NCBI GenBank assembly: GCA_023101885.1
Contig: JALPQD010000642.1
Location: 124,001 to 188,000, forward strand
Length of the DNA stretch: 64,000 nt
Reading direction: 5' to 3'
DNA from: Typhlomys cinereus
Taxonomy: Eukaryota > Chordata > Mammalia > Rodentia > Platacanthomyidae
The notes below the pieces were generated by a model. It was given only the letters and a program-made list of their open reading frames with translations. It was not told the DNA's origin and made no database searches. Positions 35,560 to 47,651 of this stretch are shown here, piece by piece (the first letter of the stretch is position 1; the number at the start of each line of letters is the position of its first letter). A program made the position numbers and the translations under genes.

Positions 35560-35870
35560 ATTGATGTAGATTGCTCTCCCCCCATCCCCGTGCACGTGTA
35601 CGTGTGTGTGTGTGTTCACAAGAGGGCACTTGAGTGTGTGTGCACCTGTGGAGGCCCAAGGATGACTTTGGGAATCATCCTGTATTGCTCTACTTCCCTA
35701 TTGCTTTGCTTTGATGTTTCCCAGGTTCCACCTTCCAGGGCCAGAGTTAGAGGTGGGCATTATGCTTTTTAGCATAGGATCTGGTGGGATCTGGAATCTG
35801 AACAGAGGTTCTTTTGCTTGAGAGACAAAGGTTTTAACCCAGAACCATCTCTTCAGCCCCTTTGCCCCTG
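35560..35870 (-). mobile_element. tRNA-derived SINE, same family
   Basis: The GT tract (35595-35640), then cctgtggaggcccaaggatgactttggg, ttccagggccagag and the minus-strand head ggggctgaagagatggttctgggttaaa are visible. Confidence 0.82.
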
Positions 35871-36949
35871 TTTATAACTATAATGCAATCATGTCTTAAG
35901 ATTCAGCCAGACCTACAAGTTTAGGAAGAAGAAATTTTGCAAAGTTAAAACTCAGAGAAGAGAAAAGGAAAGAAACTGAGTTCCTTTGAATCTCTGAAAC
36001 TCATGTATGTTGGGATATTTTGTTATACAAGCTATCTCCTTACATTCTTCCCTATGGTACCTTTGACTTAAGGTTCATGACTGCCCACAGCTGTGAACAT
36101 CCAGAGATATTCAAGTCCTTGGTAAGAATCCTCTCCATTTAGCAAACACAGCACAACTATGTAATTAGCATGAATTCCCAAGCATCATTTCTAAGTTGAT
36201 GCTATTTAAAATCACAGGCACTTATCCCAGGTGAAAGAATATATTTTTTTACCAACTGTAATGAGATTCAACAATTACAGCAAAGTAATTGTGAAAACAG
36301 ATGTCATGATACTCCCAGCTTGTGCAAAGCTTATTTTAGTATTTTTTTGGCAGTTCTTTCGTGAGGTGCTCGGGGCTGCTGTGGCTGTAACTGATAAGAC
36401 CGATTGTATGAAGAAGGACAGTAACACGCTAAATTGGTTCATTTCAGCTTCCGGATTGTATTTATCTATTGTAGATTCTGAGGGAAGGTTCTCATTGTTT
36501 TGTTTTCCAAAGTTTTAACAGGATTCAGAAGATTCAGATATACATACATACACACACAGATAATTTTATTTTTCAACAGTTTCAAATATATATATGCAAT
36601 GGATCTTGATCATATAAGCCCCCACCCTCTCCGAGACCCTGAATATGTTCCTCCTCCCTTCATATCCTGTTTTTGTTTTGATATTAACTCATCATGTCTT
36701 ATTAATGTCACCCACATGTACACGGGGCCAACCCATTGAATCATGGGTCATGTGAAACCTGGCAGCAGTCACATTCCCAAAAAATTAGCTTTATATTTTA
36801 TTCTTTCCATCTTTATCTAGTTAAAACATCCCATGTCCTGACTTTTCTGGAATGAGCATCTCAGGGAAGTGATTCCAGTGTTTTCTTTTGAAAACTGGTA
36901 GCTATTTAGATTTGGGAATGGAAAAGAAAGTTAAGGGACATTACTCCTT
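35871..36949. other. Unannotated stretch
   Basis: No gene seen. The segment 36540-36770 (cccccaccctctccgagacc...) could be an old L1-type pyrimidine-rich 3' UTR but is too diverged to call. Confidence 0.4.
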
Positions 36950-37052
36950 TTAAAAGGTCAGTGGCAGCATTGAAGAGTGCCATAGTAGGTATGTGTAAGG
37001 GTGAGGACCTGAATTTGGATCTCCACAACCCAAGTAAAAGGTGAGTATGATA

Positions 37053-37304
37053 CAGGAAAGGATTCTGGGAAATGCCCCTGGGTCCTTGCACCTCATCAGA
37101 GAAGAGGACCCAGAGGAAAGTTTGGCATGCATAATAAAGGATGCTCTAGGGATTGGGGGGGGGGAGGCACTGGAGGATGGGAAGGGAGGGGAGAGGGAAG
37201 GGGGAGTAGGGGGGTCGGGGAAAGAAGGAGAGAGGGAGGGAGGGGACCGGTGTACCTGTTAAGTTTGTATGAGCGGAAATAATAATAAAAATGCTTGAAA
37301 AAAA
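37053..37304 (+). mobile_element. L1 3' UTR tail, 5'-truncated (about 250 bp)
   Basis: This plus-strand text matches the end of the young L1 3' UTR: gggtccttgcacctcatcagag, the polypurine tract, ggtgtacctgttaagtttgtatgagcgg, then AATAAA and the A tail. It is flanked by aaaaggtgagtatgata (37036-37052) and aaaaggtgagtgtgata (37305-37321), a 17-bp TSD with one mismatch. Confidence 0.93.
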
Positions 37305-37479
37305 AAAAGGTGAGTGTGATAGCATGTAACGGTAATCCTGGGAACAAAGGCAAGAGACCCCAGATTTTAATGAGTCAGGTATCCTGTTACACATAGCAGC
37401 AAGGAAACAACAAAGATGCTACCTCAAGCAAGGTGAGAGCCAAGAACCTCCACAAACATGCTGTGGCACATGTACACTG

Positions 37480-37493
<14 letters not shown>

Positions 37494-37534
<41 letters not shown>
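37494..37534. repeat. (CA)n microsatellite
   Basis: A near-pure dinucleotide run follows gcgcatgcgcg. Confidence 0.95.
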
Positions 37535-37536
<2 letters not shown>

Positions 37537-38759
37537 AGTGACCTTGTGTTTCTACTGCTGTTGGTACTCTGCCTTTGGATGGACTGTCTTTTCTATGCTA
37601 ATTCAAATCTTATGTGGCCCTTAACTTTTAAGACTTATTAAGAAAAATTTCTTCTTTTGGTCTTCTGTGTCCTGCCACAGAGTAGAAGATGAGCTATTGA
37701 CATATTTTTACAAAGTCCTAATGCTAAGTTCAAGATCCAGCCACCGGGATATCTGAACTTTAGCAGCCTGAAGTATGTATGAATGGAGGAAATGGATAGA
37801 ATGAAATTTGAAAACATATTATAGGGGCAAAATGACATAAGCCAAGTAAGGCTGAAATGTAGGACACAGTACAGACAGCAGTTACTACAGCTTGTTACAA
37901 TGGCAGTTTACACGTAAGATTTCACTGTCCATATCCTTTTGGATTGTATAATTCTGTTTTTTATTTATACATTGCCTTAACTTTGCTTATTAAAAAAGAA
38001 ATTCTCAGTTGAATTTCTGTGATACAACACAGACTCTGGGGTTCTTAATTCAGTGATTTGATCACTTTATAGTAAAAAGGGCAACTTATTGAGGGAGGCA
38101 CCTTATATAAGGTTTGAGATTAAAACAGGATTTATTGAAAATGAGAAAAAAGTGAAAGAAACTCTTAGATGCTTCATTTAAGAGGGGAAAGGAGGAAGCT
38201 ATAGTTTAGCCCTAAGGTGGGATAGCATTATTAGAACAAAGGAGATAGCTTGGGGTCAGAGAGAAATTAGAGGGGAGAGCCACCATAACTAAATGGCAAG
38301 AGAAAAGAGCTACCCTGACCACGGTTGCCTTACATATTTGTGTGCGTAGTACACATAAAACAAAATTCATAGAAAATAACCAACCACTGAATTCTATTGA
38401 GATCTTGAGTAGCAATATGTCCACTCAATCAATACCAAGCATTTATTCCATAAAGGTATCGTGTGATGACCAGACAACTATGAGAAGGAAAGAGTATATG
38501 CAAAATAGTGAAAATTTTATAACCTAAGTGCCTCAAGGTTTTATACGCAAGTTAGCTTTATTAACAGAAACCACCATCTTGTCAGATGAATTAGGATGAG
38601 CAATGTTGCAAATTTACTTTCAATATACAGTTGGCTCACATTAATATTCTCTCTCTTTCTTGGATTATTCTTTTGAGAAAACATGGAATTGTAGCTGGAG
38701 TCTAAACTGGAAAATCTGGATAAGAATCTAGGACCTATCGTATAGCTCTTATTAGGACA
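37535..38759. other. Unannotated stretch
   Basis: No gene or recognisable repeat. Confidence 0.5.
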
Positions 38760-39295
38760 TCAAATCATCCCCTATTCCAAGATTCAGGGAACCTTGTGGA
38801 AGAGGGAGCAGCAAGAATGTAAGTGCTGGTGGTTGGGCAGGGTACCACCAGACACTATCCTCTCACAACAGAGCTTCTGCACCCAAGATCTCGTTGCATT
38901 GATGTTTGCTTCCACAAGACCTGTACAATACTTGGCTTATCAACATTTCACCAAGGATGAGGGAAGATCTCAAGAGACACGACACCTCCCTGAGCGACTA
39001 TTGAAGGTTAACACCAGACAAGAGAAGGGGATTTTCTTTACTCAACGATTTACCTACTGGTAAGTTGTCCCTGCCCCACCAAGTACTCAGGCCCTGCCAG
39101 TACAGGTATCCCAGATGAAACCCAGTGGGCCATGCAAGCAAAAAATATGAAAGTAAGAGGCAGACTGACTGGAAAGGAGGAAAATGTGAAGTGGGACAGG
39201 AGGGGGGGTGAAATTGGCTACTGTGGGATGAAAGCATATACATTCATTGTATTTCTGTATGAAAGTATCAAAGAATAAAAAATAATTAAAAAACA
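38760..39295 (+). mobile_element. Older L1 3' UTR fragment
   Basis: gattcagggaaccttgtggaagagggagcagcaagaatgtaag parallels the 'cttgctgaagaaggggcggcaagattgtaag' of the L1 at 44030. The segment ends in a G-rich tract, tatcaaagaataaaaaataattaaaaaac as A-tail. Confidence 0.7.
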
Positions 39296-40346
39296 ATTCA
39301 GGTATCACTTGTGTGGCCATGGAAAATTACTTAACTTCTAAATAAATTTTCATTTTTTCTTAGCATTATTCTTTTAAATATATGTTAACTTTATTTCTAA
39401 ATTGTACTAACCATAGTTTTTAACAAAAGAGGATAAATGCTCCACAATCATTCAGTATTATGCATAAAAAGTTAAGTGAAACCTACCTTCTGAAGTCTGC
39501 CATTCAAAACTATTTTTGTTTTGTTTCTGGACAAGTTTTATAACACAATTTACTCAATTAGCCACCGTTGGAAATTCTAATATTCAAGAAAAATAATATT
39601 GATTAGCATTTATTCCAATTATTATTTTCCTTATTAAAGCTGATTAGGGAATTATAGACCCTCCAGCAAATTTTCTGACATTTCTAAAACTTTTTTTAAA
39701 GAAGTGTTTATTTCCAGTGAGATGAATTTAAGGAAAAATATATCCTTGCATACTTATCAGTGTTTACTAGACAAGTGTTCATAATGAAGATGAAAGATGT
39801 GAGTGGAATCAGTTAGCCTAGTTTGCAACTCTTTTTGTTATACTCAGAAGACTCTGAATTGTTAATGCTTTGTGTATAAAGACACATGGCAGAAATTTTA
39901 TCATTCATTAGCTATAAGGCAGCATGTAATTTAAAAAAATATCCTATGTTATCAGCCTACACTACAAGTAAATGAAAACAGAAAGCACAGAAATTCACGG
40001 AAGCTAAATAACACATTTTTGAATGGGAAACGAAAATTCCTGATAAAATATTTATAACACACATCAGAATAACTAATTTCTCTATATATTAGTCGTCCAA
40101 CTCCATAATAAAAAACTAACACCACAATTGAAAAAAAGATTAAAAATCACAAGTAATTAAAAAATAAAGTGCAAATATCTCACAAATTTACAAAATGATT
40201 CTCAGTTTTGTTTTAAGTTAAGAAATAGATAATGAAGTCACATTTACCATTTTCATTGGCATGTTCTTTTATACTACCTAATGCTAGTTAAAGGTATGGG
40301 GGAACACCTCTCTTTGGGAGGTGCTTTGTCGATTTCCATCAAAATT
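39296..40346. other. AT-rich stretch, no gene seen
   Basis: Part of 40000-40200 could be very old plus-strand L1, but I cannot support that firmly. Confidence 0.35.
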
Positions 40347-40362
40347 GAAACAGGCAGTTCTC
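40347..40362. repeat. TSD of L1 copy E (5' side)
   Basis: gaaacaggcagttctc is repeated exactly at 42454-42469. Confidence 0.95.
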
Positions 40363-41401
40363 CAGCATCTTCAACAAATGGTGCTGGCAAAACTGGATCT
40401 CCACATGCAGAAGATTAAAGCTGGACCCATACTTGTCACCATGTACAAGACTTAATTCCAAATGGATCAAGGACCTTGACATAAGGCCGGAGACTATAAG
40501 AACCATAGTTGAAAGGATAGGGAACTCCCTCAAGCTGATTGGGTTAGACCAACAGTTCCTTAACAGACATCCAATGGCACAGTCACTGCTACCAACTCTC
40601 AACAGTTGGGATCTTGTGAAATTAAAGAGCTTCTGTTCAGATAAAGAGATTGTAACATGAGCTCAAAGGCAACCCACAGAATGGGAGAAAATATTCATTA
40701 ACCACATATCTGATAAAGCTCTATTATCCAGAGTGCACAAAGAACTTAGAAAACTAAACACCAAGGAAACCACTGGCCCAATTAAAAAATGGGCCCTGGA
40801 ACTTAAAAGAAACTTTACCAGGGATGAAATTAAAATGTCTAACAAATATCTTAAAAAATGCTCCACTTCTTTAGCCATCAGGGAAATGCAAATCAAAACT
40901 TCCCTGAGATATCATCTCACCCCAGTCAGGATGGCAAAAATCCACAATACAAACAACAACAAATGCTGGAGAGGATGTGGAGAGAGGGGAACTCTCCTAC
41001 ATTGCTGGTGGGAATGCAGGCTCATACAGCCACTCTGGCGATTCATCTAGAGATTCTTAAAGAAATTAAAGATTGAAATGCCATATGACCCTGCGATTCC
41101 ACTTTTGGGAATAACCCCCCATGCAGCAGAGGTTCACCTCGATAGCACACGTGCAACCATGTTCATAGCAGCACTGTTTACAATAGCAAAGTCATGGAAT
41201 CAACCCAAATGTCCAACAGTTGACGAGTGGATAAGGAAACTGTGGTACATCTACACAATGGAGTACTACTCAGCCATCAAAAATGATGAATTAATGGAAT
41301 TTGCTGGGAAATGGATGTCATTAGAAACAATTATATTAAGTGAAGTATCCCAAACCCAGAAAATTAAGCGCTATATGTACTCCCTAATAGGTGGCTCCTA
41401 G
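40363..41401 (+). pseudogene. L1 ORF2 C-terminal remnant, two nonsense codons
   Basis: A single frame covers the remnant. It is broken by CGA to TGA at 40658-40660 and TGG to TAG at 41048-41050, and by no frameshift that I found. The Cys-rich [18 protein letters not shown] motif lies near 40965-41020 and the conserved [13 protein letters not shown] tail near 41255. The natural stop is at 41399-41401. The RT catalytic core is absent because of truncation. Confidence 0.9.
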
Positions 41402-42453
41402 TATCAAACCCACCCAGCCCACCTTGAGACACTCAATGGTAAATCTATGTATTACCTACAGTAATTGCAAGGATTATGAACGGGAGGGATGGGGTTGGAG
41501 GGCCACACCAGAAACAAGGAGAGAGGGGACCATGTTACAGCAGAGAAAATAGGCCACCATCTAGGACTGCAAGTAAGTAATGTGACGCCTGGTTAAGTTC
41601 ACAGAAGTTCGTTCCTGATCATTTTCAACTGAGAGGGTATGATCTCACCAGAAGGGGAGGGCATATAGTCTGGCAGATAAAAAGTAACCATTTTGCAAAT
41701 GGGTGATTGACCCCTCCCTCACTGAGGTTTCCTACTTTTATTACATCTACCCTTGAATGTGCTCTTATAATAAGACTCCAGTTTAACAGCTTTTTGTCTC
41801 TGGCCAGGGGGTGACATACAGTGCCCAGCAGGATGGAATGAAGGGCATTGCAAGAGCAGCAAAACTGAAAAAGAAAATCAACAAACCACAATCCAGAACT
41901 TCAGAGACTCTATATCAACCACCTAGAACTAAGCCAGACTAATCGTTCCCCATCCTGAAGCTCAGGGACATTTGCGGAAGAGGGGGCGGTAAGATTGTAA
42001 GAGCAAAAGGATGGGAGGAGCAATGATTTGCAAGATACTCCACACAAGTTAGGGCCAAAGCAATCATAATTGGACTTTGCATGCCCTGCGCAATGTCCAA
42101 CACACTATTGACCTCACAAAGTCTAGCATCTGCTAAAGGCACCAAGATCCTTGGAGGCAAGGGATTGATGGCCACAGTAGTGTTCCTATGCTTAAGGGGA
42201 ACACGAGAAAGGGTTCAGGGAAATGCCACTGGGTCCTTGTACGTCATCGGAGAGGAGGGCCCAGAGGAGAGTCTGGCATGCACAATAAAGGACTCTCGGG
42301 GAATGGGGGTGGGAGGCACTGGGGGATGGGGAGGGAGAGGCGAGGGGAGGGGGAGCAGGGGTTCGGGGGGGGAGGAGGAGGGAGGGAGGGAACTGGTGTG
42401 CCTATTAAGTTTGTATGAGCGGAAATAATAATAAAAATGTATTTAAAAAAAAA
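40363..42453 (+). mobile_element. L1 copy E, young 5'-truncated LINE-1 on plus
   Basis: It holds the ORF2 C-terminal part (to 41401), a full 3' UTR, the polypurine tract (about 42300-42395), AATAAA (inside 42425-42440) and an A tail. A perfect 16-bp TSD flanks it. It opposes copies A-D and F in orientation. Confidence 0.96.
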
Positions 42454-42469
42454 GAAACAGGCAGTTCTC
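42454..42469. repeat. TSD of L1 copy E (3' side)
   Basis: This is a perfect copy of 40347-40362. Confidence 0.95.
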
Positions 42470-42838
42470 AATCTGAGTACACTCAGATTCTGTTTTACCC
42501 AAGTCAGAATGGCAGTCACTGAGAAAACAAGTATCAACGAATACTGGTGAGATTGTGAACAATAGGGGAACCTACACTGCTGGTAGAAATGTAAACTAAT
42601 TCAGCCATTGTAGAGATCAGTATGCTAGTTTCTCAAAGCTAACAAACAAACAGCCCCCAAAACTACTAAAGCAAGATCCTACTGCATGACACAGTAAGTC
42701 CCTCTGGAGTATTTACTAAAAGGACTCCAACCCAATGTATCAGTTACTTATTAATGTATGTTGTAACATTATGAACAACAGTTAAGTTATGGAACAAGCC
42801 TAGGTGCCCAATAACAGAGAAATGGGTAACAAAAATGT

Positions 42839-42895
<57 letters not shown>

Positions 42896-43010
42896 AATTT
42901 TTTTCAGCTATAATGTATTACATAGACTTCTTTGAATTCACACAAGGAATCAAATTGGAATGGAAATTTATGAAACCGTATGGGGAATTTAAAGGCTAAC
43001 TAATTCTTTT
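42470..43010 (+). mobile_element. Old L1 ORF2 fragment with internal (TA)n
   Basis: The plus-strand text (acccaagtcagaatggcagtc, gggaacctacactgctggtagaaatgtaaac, gaacaagcctaggtgcccaa) matches L1 ORF2 near its 3' end. The usual 'gtacatatacacaatgga' position has become a (TA)n tract. Confidence 0.78.
42841..42891. repeat. (TA)n microsatellite
   Basis: This is a pure TA run of about 50 bp inside the old L1. Confidence 0.97.
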
Positions 43011-43029
43011 ATGATACTTTTATGGTTGC

Positions 43030-43675
43030 ATTTTGATATCAACTTAACAGTTGCAGACTGTTTGGGGGTAGCTGTGGAAGGTTAATGGTTAGACTGGCCC
43101 CTGAATAAGTGAGCAGGTACTTGACTGATTGCTGTGGAGAACCCAGCCCACACTGGATGGTACTTTCCAGTTGTGGACCTGATAATAAGAGGTGCAAGGA
43201 GGAGGGATTTGCTCTTCCCTTGTCTGGTGTCGACTTGCTGTACAGTCCATTCTGCGAGCAGATTGTTCACCTTTAGAGCATCTAGCCTTCTTGGTTGCTG
43301 TTGCTGCCGCCTACGTCCTTGGGTGCCTTGGAGCTTCACCTTTTCCATCACGTTATTGCTGTTCCAGCTGCTTTTGGAACCTGGCCTCTAGGCCTTGTTG
43401 CTGTTCGCTGTTCATTGCCGACATGGGAGCCGAGCTGTTCTTCACCAACATCAGAACCCAGCATCTTCAATCCTCCCAGAGCCATAATGGCTTGATACCT
43501 TTTCGGGATCTTTTGACTTTGTGGAACATTCCAGCCAGAAAAGAGGCTGCTGCGGGCAACTACCTTGAAGGACATTATTTTTATTGTGAGTTATTTTTTA
43601 ATAAACATTTATATATATATTACATTCTATAGATTCTGTTTCTTCAGAGAACCCTGACTAATACAAATACTTACT
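43030..43675. mobile_element. Unclassified medium-reiterated repeat
   Basis: It runs from gatatcaacttaacagttgcagac to ttctgtttcttcagagaaccctgactaatac. The end resembles the 'aaccctgactaatac' terminus of a dispersed rodent repeat. Short open frames inside it are not credible genes. Confidence 0.45.
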
Positions 43676-44029
43676 AAATATTTTTTTTACAATTGATGAT
43701 GATGCTAAAATTATATAAAAAGAATCACTACATTTCAGAGAACTGCAATGAAGCATTCTGGATGAAACAAGAAGGAGATAGGATTTGCTTCACAACTTAA
43801 GAATTTTGAAAATCAATAATCTGCTAATCTATATAAAGGAAAGGGAGTATAGCAGAATGATATGGGCCTGAGTTGAAGATTGCTGAGTATGGATGATGGA
43901 TACATGAACTTCCTCACATTCCTCTTGCATTTTGAGCATTAGAAATTTTCCCTAAATAAACTGAAAACTAAAAGTGAGTAATGGAAGTGTTGAAAAGTTA
44001 CTAATAAAAAGCTAAAAACTGATTTCCAA

Positions 44030-45360
44030 TTAACCCAAATGCCCAACAGTTGATGAAGGAATAATGAAAATGCAGTACATTTATACAATGGAATACTACT
44101 CAGCCATCAAAAAAGATGAATTAATGAAATTCGTCAGGAAATGGATGGAATTAGAAAAAATTATACTGAGTGAAGTATCCCAGACACAGAAAATTAGACA
44201 CCATATGTATTCCCTAATAGGTGGATCCTAGTACCAATCCCACTTAATGACATATTCAAAGGTAAATCTCTGTAATACCTACTGTAATTGCAAAGGTTAT
44301 AAGTAGGAGGGAAGGGGAAGGAGGCCCCCCAAAATAAAGGAGATAGGGGATCATGCTTCAGTAGAGAAAATAGGTCACCATCAAGTATTGCATGTAAGTA
44401 GCAAGACATCTGGTGAAGCTCACTCTCACTTCCCTTCCTGGTCACTTGCGACTGAAGAGGTTTGATCTCACCAGTCAGGGAGGATATAGGGACTGACAGA
44501 TAAATGGTAACCATCCTGCAAATGGGATACTGACCCCCCACCCCACTGCTGTGTCCTACTCCTATTCTTCCATCTAACTTTGATTCTCCTTTTATATTAA
44601 GATCTTCATTTAAACAGTCTTTTATCTTTGGTTAGGAGGCGACCTTTGATAACCAATCCGGATGCAGTGAAGGGCAGTTCAGGAAAATCAAAACTGAAAA
44701 CAACAACAAACCATAATTCAGAACACCAAAGACCCTACATTAATCACCTGGAACCAGACCAGACAAATCTCTCCCCATCCTAAAGCTCAGGGAACCTTGC
44801 TGAAGAAGGGGCGGCAAGATTGTAAGAGCCTAAAGATGGGGAGGACTAACAATATGCAAGATACTCCATACAAGTTAGGGCTGCAGCAGGCAGAATTGGA
44901 CTTTGCCTGATCTGCACAATGGCTGATATGTCAACGATTCCAAAAAGTCTACCATGGATCACAGGGAGAAGGCTTCAGGTAGTAGGATCCTTAGAGGCAA
45001 GGGATTAAACAGTCATAATAGAGTTCCCATACTAACAGGGAGCCCAAGAAGGAGCTCCAGGCTATGTCACTGAATCCTTATTCCTCACTAGGGTGGAGGA
45101 CTCAGAGGGAGGTTTGGCATTCACACAAAAGGATGCTCCAAGGGATGGAAGGTAGGAAGGGGGAGGCAGTGGGAGAGGGGGAGGGAGGGAAGGGGGTGAA
45201 AAGAAGAGGGAATGGGTAAAGTGCAAGGGGGAACTGGGGGGGGGAGAAGGGAGGGAGAGGACAGGTGTACCTATTGAGTTTGTACGATTAGGAAAAAAAT
45301 GAAATGTGGGAGAAAATAACTAAAAAATAAACTAAAACAAAAACTAAAGTAAGGATGCAA
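44030..45360 (+). mobile_element. Intermediate-age L1 3' end
   Basis: The last part of ORF2 (caatggaatactactcagccatcaaaaaagatgaa) is followed by a 3' UTR parallel to those of copies C and E but diverged, a G-rich tract (about 45150-45260) and an A-rich end (aactaaaaaataaactaaaac). It resembles copy D more than copy E. No clear TSD. Confidence 0.85.
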
Positions 45361-45394
45361 GGTGGGTGATAAAGATTAATTTAAAACAGCTTTT

Positions 45395-45980
45395 GCTATC
45401 TTTGACAATTTTATGCATATATACAATGCATTTCAGTCATTTTCATCCCAATTACCTGATCCCATGCCCTTCTGTCTGCCACTGAAATTCATCTTTTTCC
45501 CAACTGGACTCCTTCCTACATTCTCTCTGCCTCTCTTTGTCCCTCTTTGTCTCTCTCTGTCTCTCCCTCTTCCTCTCTTTCCCTCTTCCTCTCTTTTCCT
45601 CTCTCTCTGTGTATGCATGCATGCATATATGTGAGACCCACTGGGTTTCCTCTAAGTCGGTGCCTTATCATGTGTCTGGGTACTCTGTTAGTGGGTGTAC
45701 CATTAAAGAAAGCAGCTTCTCTATTCCCCAGGCAGCATTATCTGTCCATAGTCCCTGTGGGAATGGTCCTTATGAGGGCTTGCTCCTCATAATGAGATGT
45801 CCACAGACCCAATGTTGTGCAGATGTTGTGCAGGTAAACACAGCTGCAGTGAACTCCTGGGTGCGAAATCCCTGCCAAGTCCAAAGCATACTGTTGGGCA
45901 GTACCCCTTCCACCCTCTCACAATCACGTGGTTTCTGCCCTGTCTTTTGTGGTGTTCCTAGTGCCCTTGGGAGGGGCATG
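45395..45980 (-). mobile_element. Old L1 3' UTR fragment
   Basis: On minus this fits an old rodent L1 3' UTR. On plus, tttatgcatatatacaatgcatttcagtcattttcatcc is followed by CT-rich sequence, ccactgggtttcctc, and gtgcagatgttgtgcaggtaaacacagctgc. It lies tail-to-tail with the plus-strand L1 that ends at 45360. Confidence 0.55.
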
Positions 45981-46620
45981 AAATAGTAACAATAAATGTG
46001 TACAGGAAAATTGGGGGAAAAACTAGTGTTTTTCTTTAGGGAAGGACATTGAGATCTATGATGGAAAGAACATTTACTTTTCATCATTTTGGTAATGTCT
46101 GGAATCAAAGTTAAAAAATGAAGAGCTACATCAATATTCAATATACTGTTAGAAGTAAGGTATGTCATATTTAAATCTAAATGGGCTAAAGTTCTCAGCA
46201 GGGTTTATCAAGTTGCCTCATTTGTTAATTCAACTCCTGCTTACACTGCTACTGATGCCCTAGTTATTTTGATTGAAATCTTTAGATCGATTGTGATTCT
46301 TTAGTACAAAATGATTATATAGCAAAGTTACATAATTTATACTTCCTCATATATGATTAAATGTATATTTAATTAAATATTTGATTATATAGTGAATAAT
46401 TAAGACACTTAGTTAAGTTTTCTGATTTGATTTAATTCATGACACATTCATTGAAGTGTATATTTAGGGCATCATTTTTTAGAAAAAAATAAAAGCATCC
46501 ATCAACTAGATTTTCTCATATTTCCTTCGTTGTTTTTGTTGGAAGCATTTTAAAGTAATTTACAGACTTCACAATAGCTCAATCTTAAATACCTTAGTAC
46601 AAATATAACAGTGAGTCTTT
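45981..46620. other. Unannotated AT-rich stretch
   Basis: No gene or repeat recognised. Several tta/att runs near 46340-46400. Confidence 0.5.
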
Positions 46621-46630
46621 ACATGACAAT
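46621..46630. repeat. TSD of L1 copy F (3' side)
   Basis: acatgacaat matches acctgacaat at 52558-52567 with one mismatch. The last seven bases are identical. Confidence 0.65.
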
Positions 46631-47651
46631 TTTTTAACACTTTTATTATTATTTCCACTCATAAAAACTTAATAGGTAGACCAGTTCCCTCCCCTCCTCC
46701 TCCCCCCAAACCCCTGCTCCCCCTCCCTCCCTCCCCATCTCCCAGTGCCTCCCCCCAATTCCCAGAGAGTCCTTTATTGTGTATGCCTAACTCTCCTCTT
46801 GGTCCTCCTTTCCAATGATGTACAAGGACCCAGTGGCATTACCCTGAACCCTTTCTCGTGTTCCCCTTAAGCATAGGAACACTACTGTGGCCATCAATCC
46901 CTTGCCTCCAAGGACCTTGGTGCCTTTAGCCCATATTAGACTTTGTGAGGTCAATAGTGTGTTGGACATTGCACAGGGCATGCAAAGTCCAATTATGAGT
47001 GCTTCAGCCCTATCTAGTGTGAAGACTCTTCAAATCATTGCTCCTCCCATCCCTTTGCTCTTACAATCTTACCGCCCCCTCTTCCGCAAATGTCCCTGAG
47101 CTTCAGGATGGGGGGAGATTAGGCTGGCTTAGTTCTATGTGGATGATATAGAGTCTCTGAAGTTCTGGATTGTGGTTTGTTGATTTTCTTTTTCAGTTTT
47201 GCTGCTCCTGCAATGCCCTTCACTCCATCCTGATGGGCACTGTATGTCACCCCCTGGCCAGAGACAAAACACTGTTAAACTGGAGTCTTGTTATAATAGC
47301 ACATTCAAGGGTAGATGTAACAAAAGCAGGAAACCTCAGTGAGGGAGGGATCAGTCACCCATTTGCAAAATGATCACCTTTCATCTGCCAGACTATATGC
47401 CCTCCCCTTCTGGTGAATCATACCCCCTCAGTTGTACATGATCAGGAACGAACGTCTGTGAACTTAACCAGGTGTCACATTCCTTACTTGCACTCCTTGG
47501 AGGCCGATTTTCTCTGTTGTAACATGGTCCCCTCTCTCCTTGTGTCTGGTGTGGCCCTCCAACCCCATCCCTCCCGTTCACAATCATTGCAATTACCGTA
47601 CTACATAGGTTTAACTTTGAGTGTCTCAATGTGGGCTGGGTGAGTTTGGTA

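Larger units (their letters stand above)
36950..37535 (+). mobile_element. Composite tRNA/B1-like SINE interrupted by an L1 tail
   Basis: The tRNA-like portion (gggtgaggacctgaatttggatctccacaa) is followed by a B1-like part (gtgatagcatgtaacggtaatcctggg) and ends in the (CA)n at 37494-37534. An L1 3' end (37053-37304) splits it. Confidence 0.6.

Noticed and set aside
43082..43632. Several overlapping open frames in 43.1-43.6 kb
   Set aside because: They lie in a dispersed repeat, on both strands, with no domain or splice structure.
45433..45618. Arginine/glutamate-rich minus-strand frame
   Set aside because: It is a translation of a CT-rich L1 3' UTR tract.
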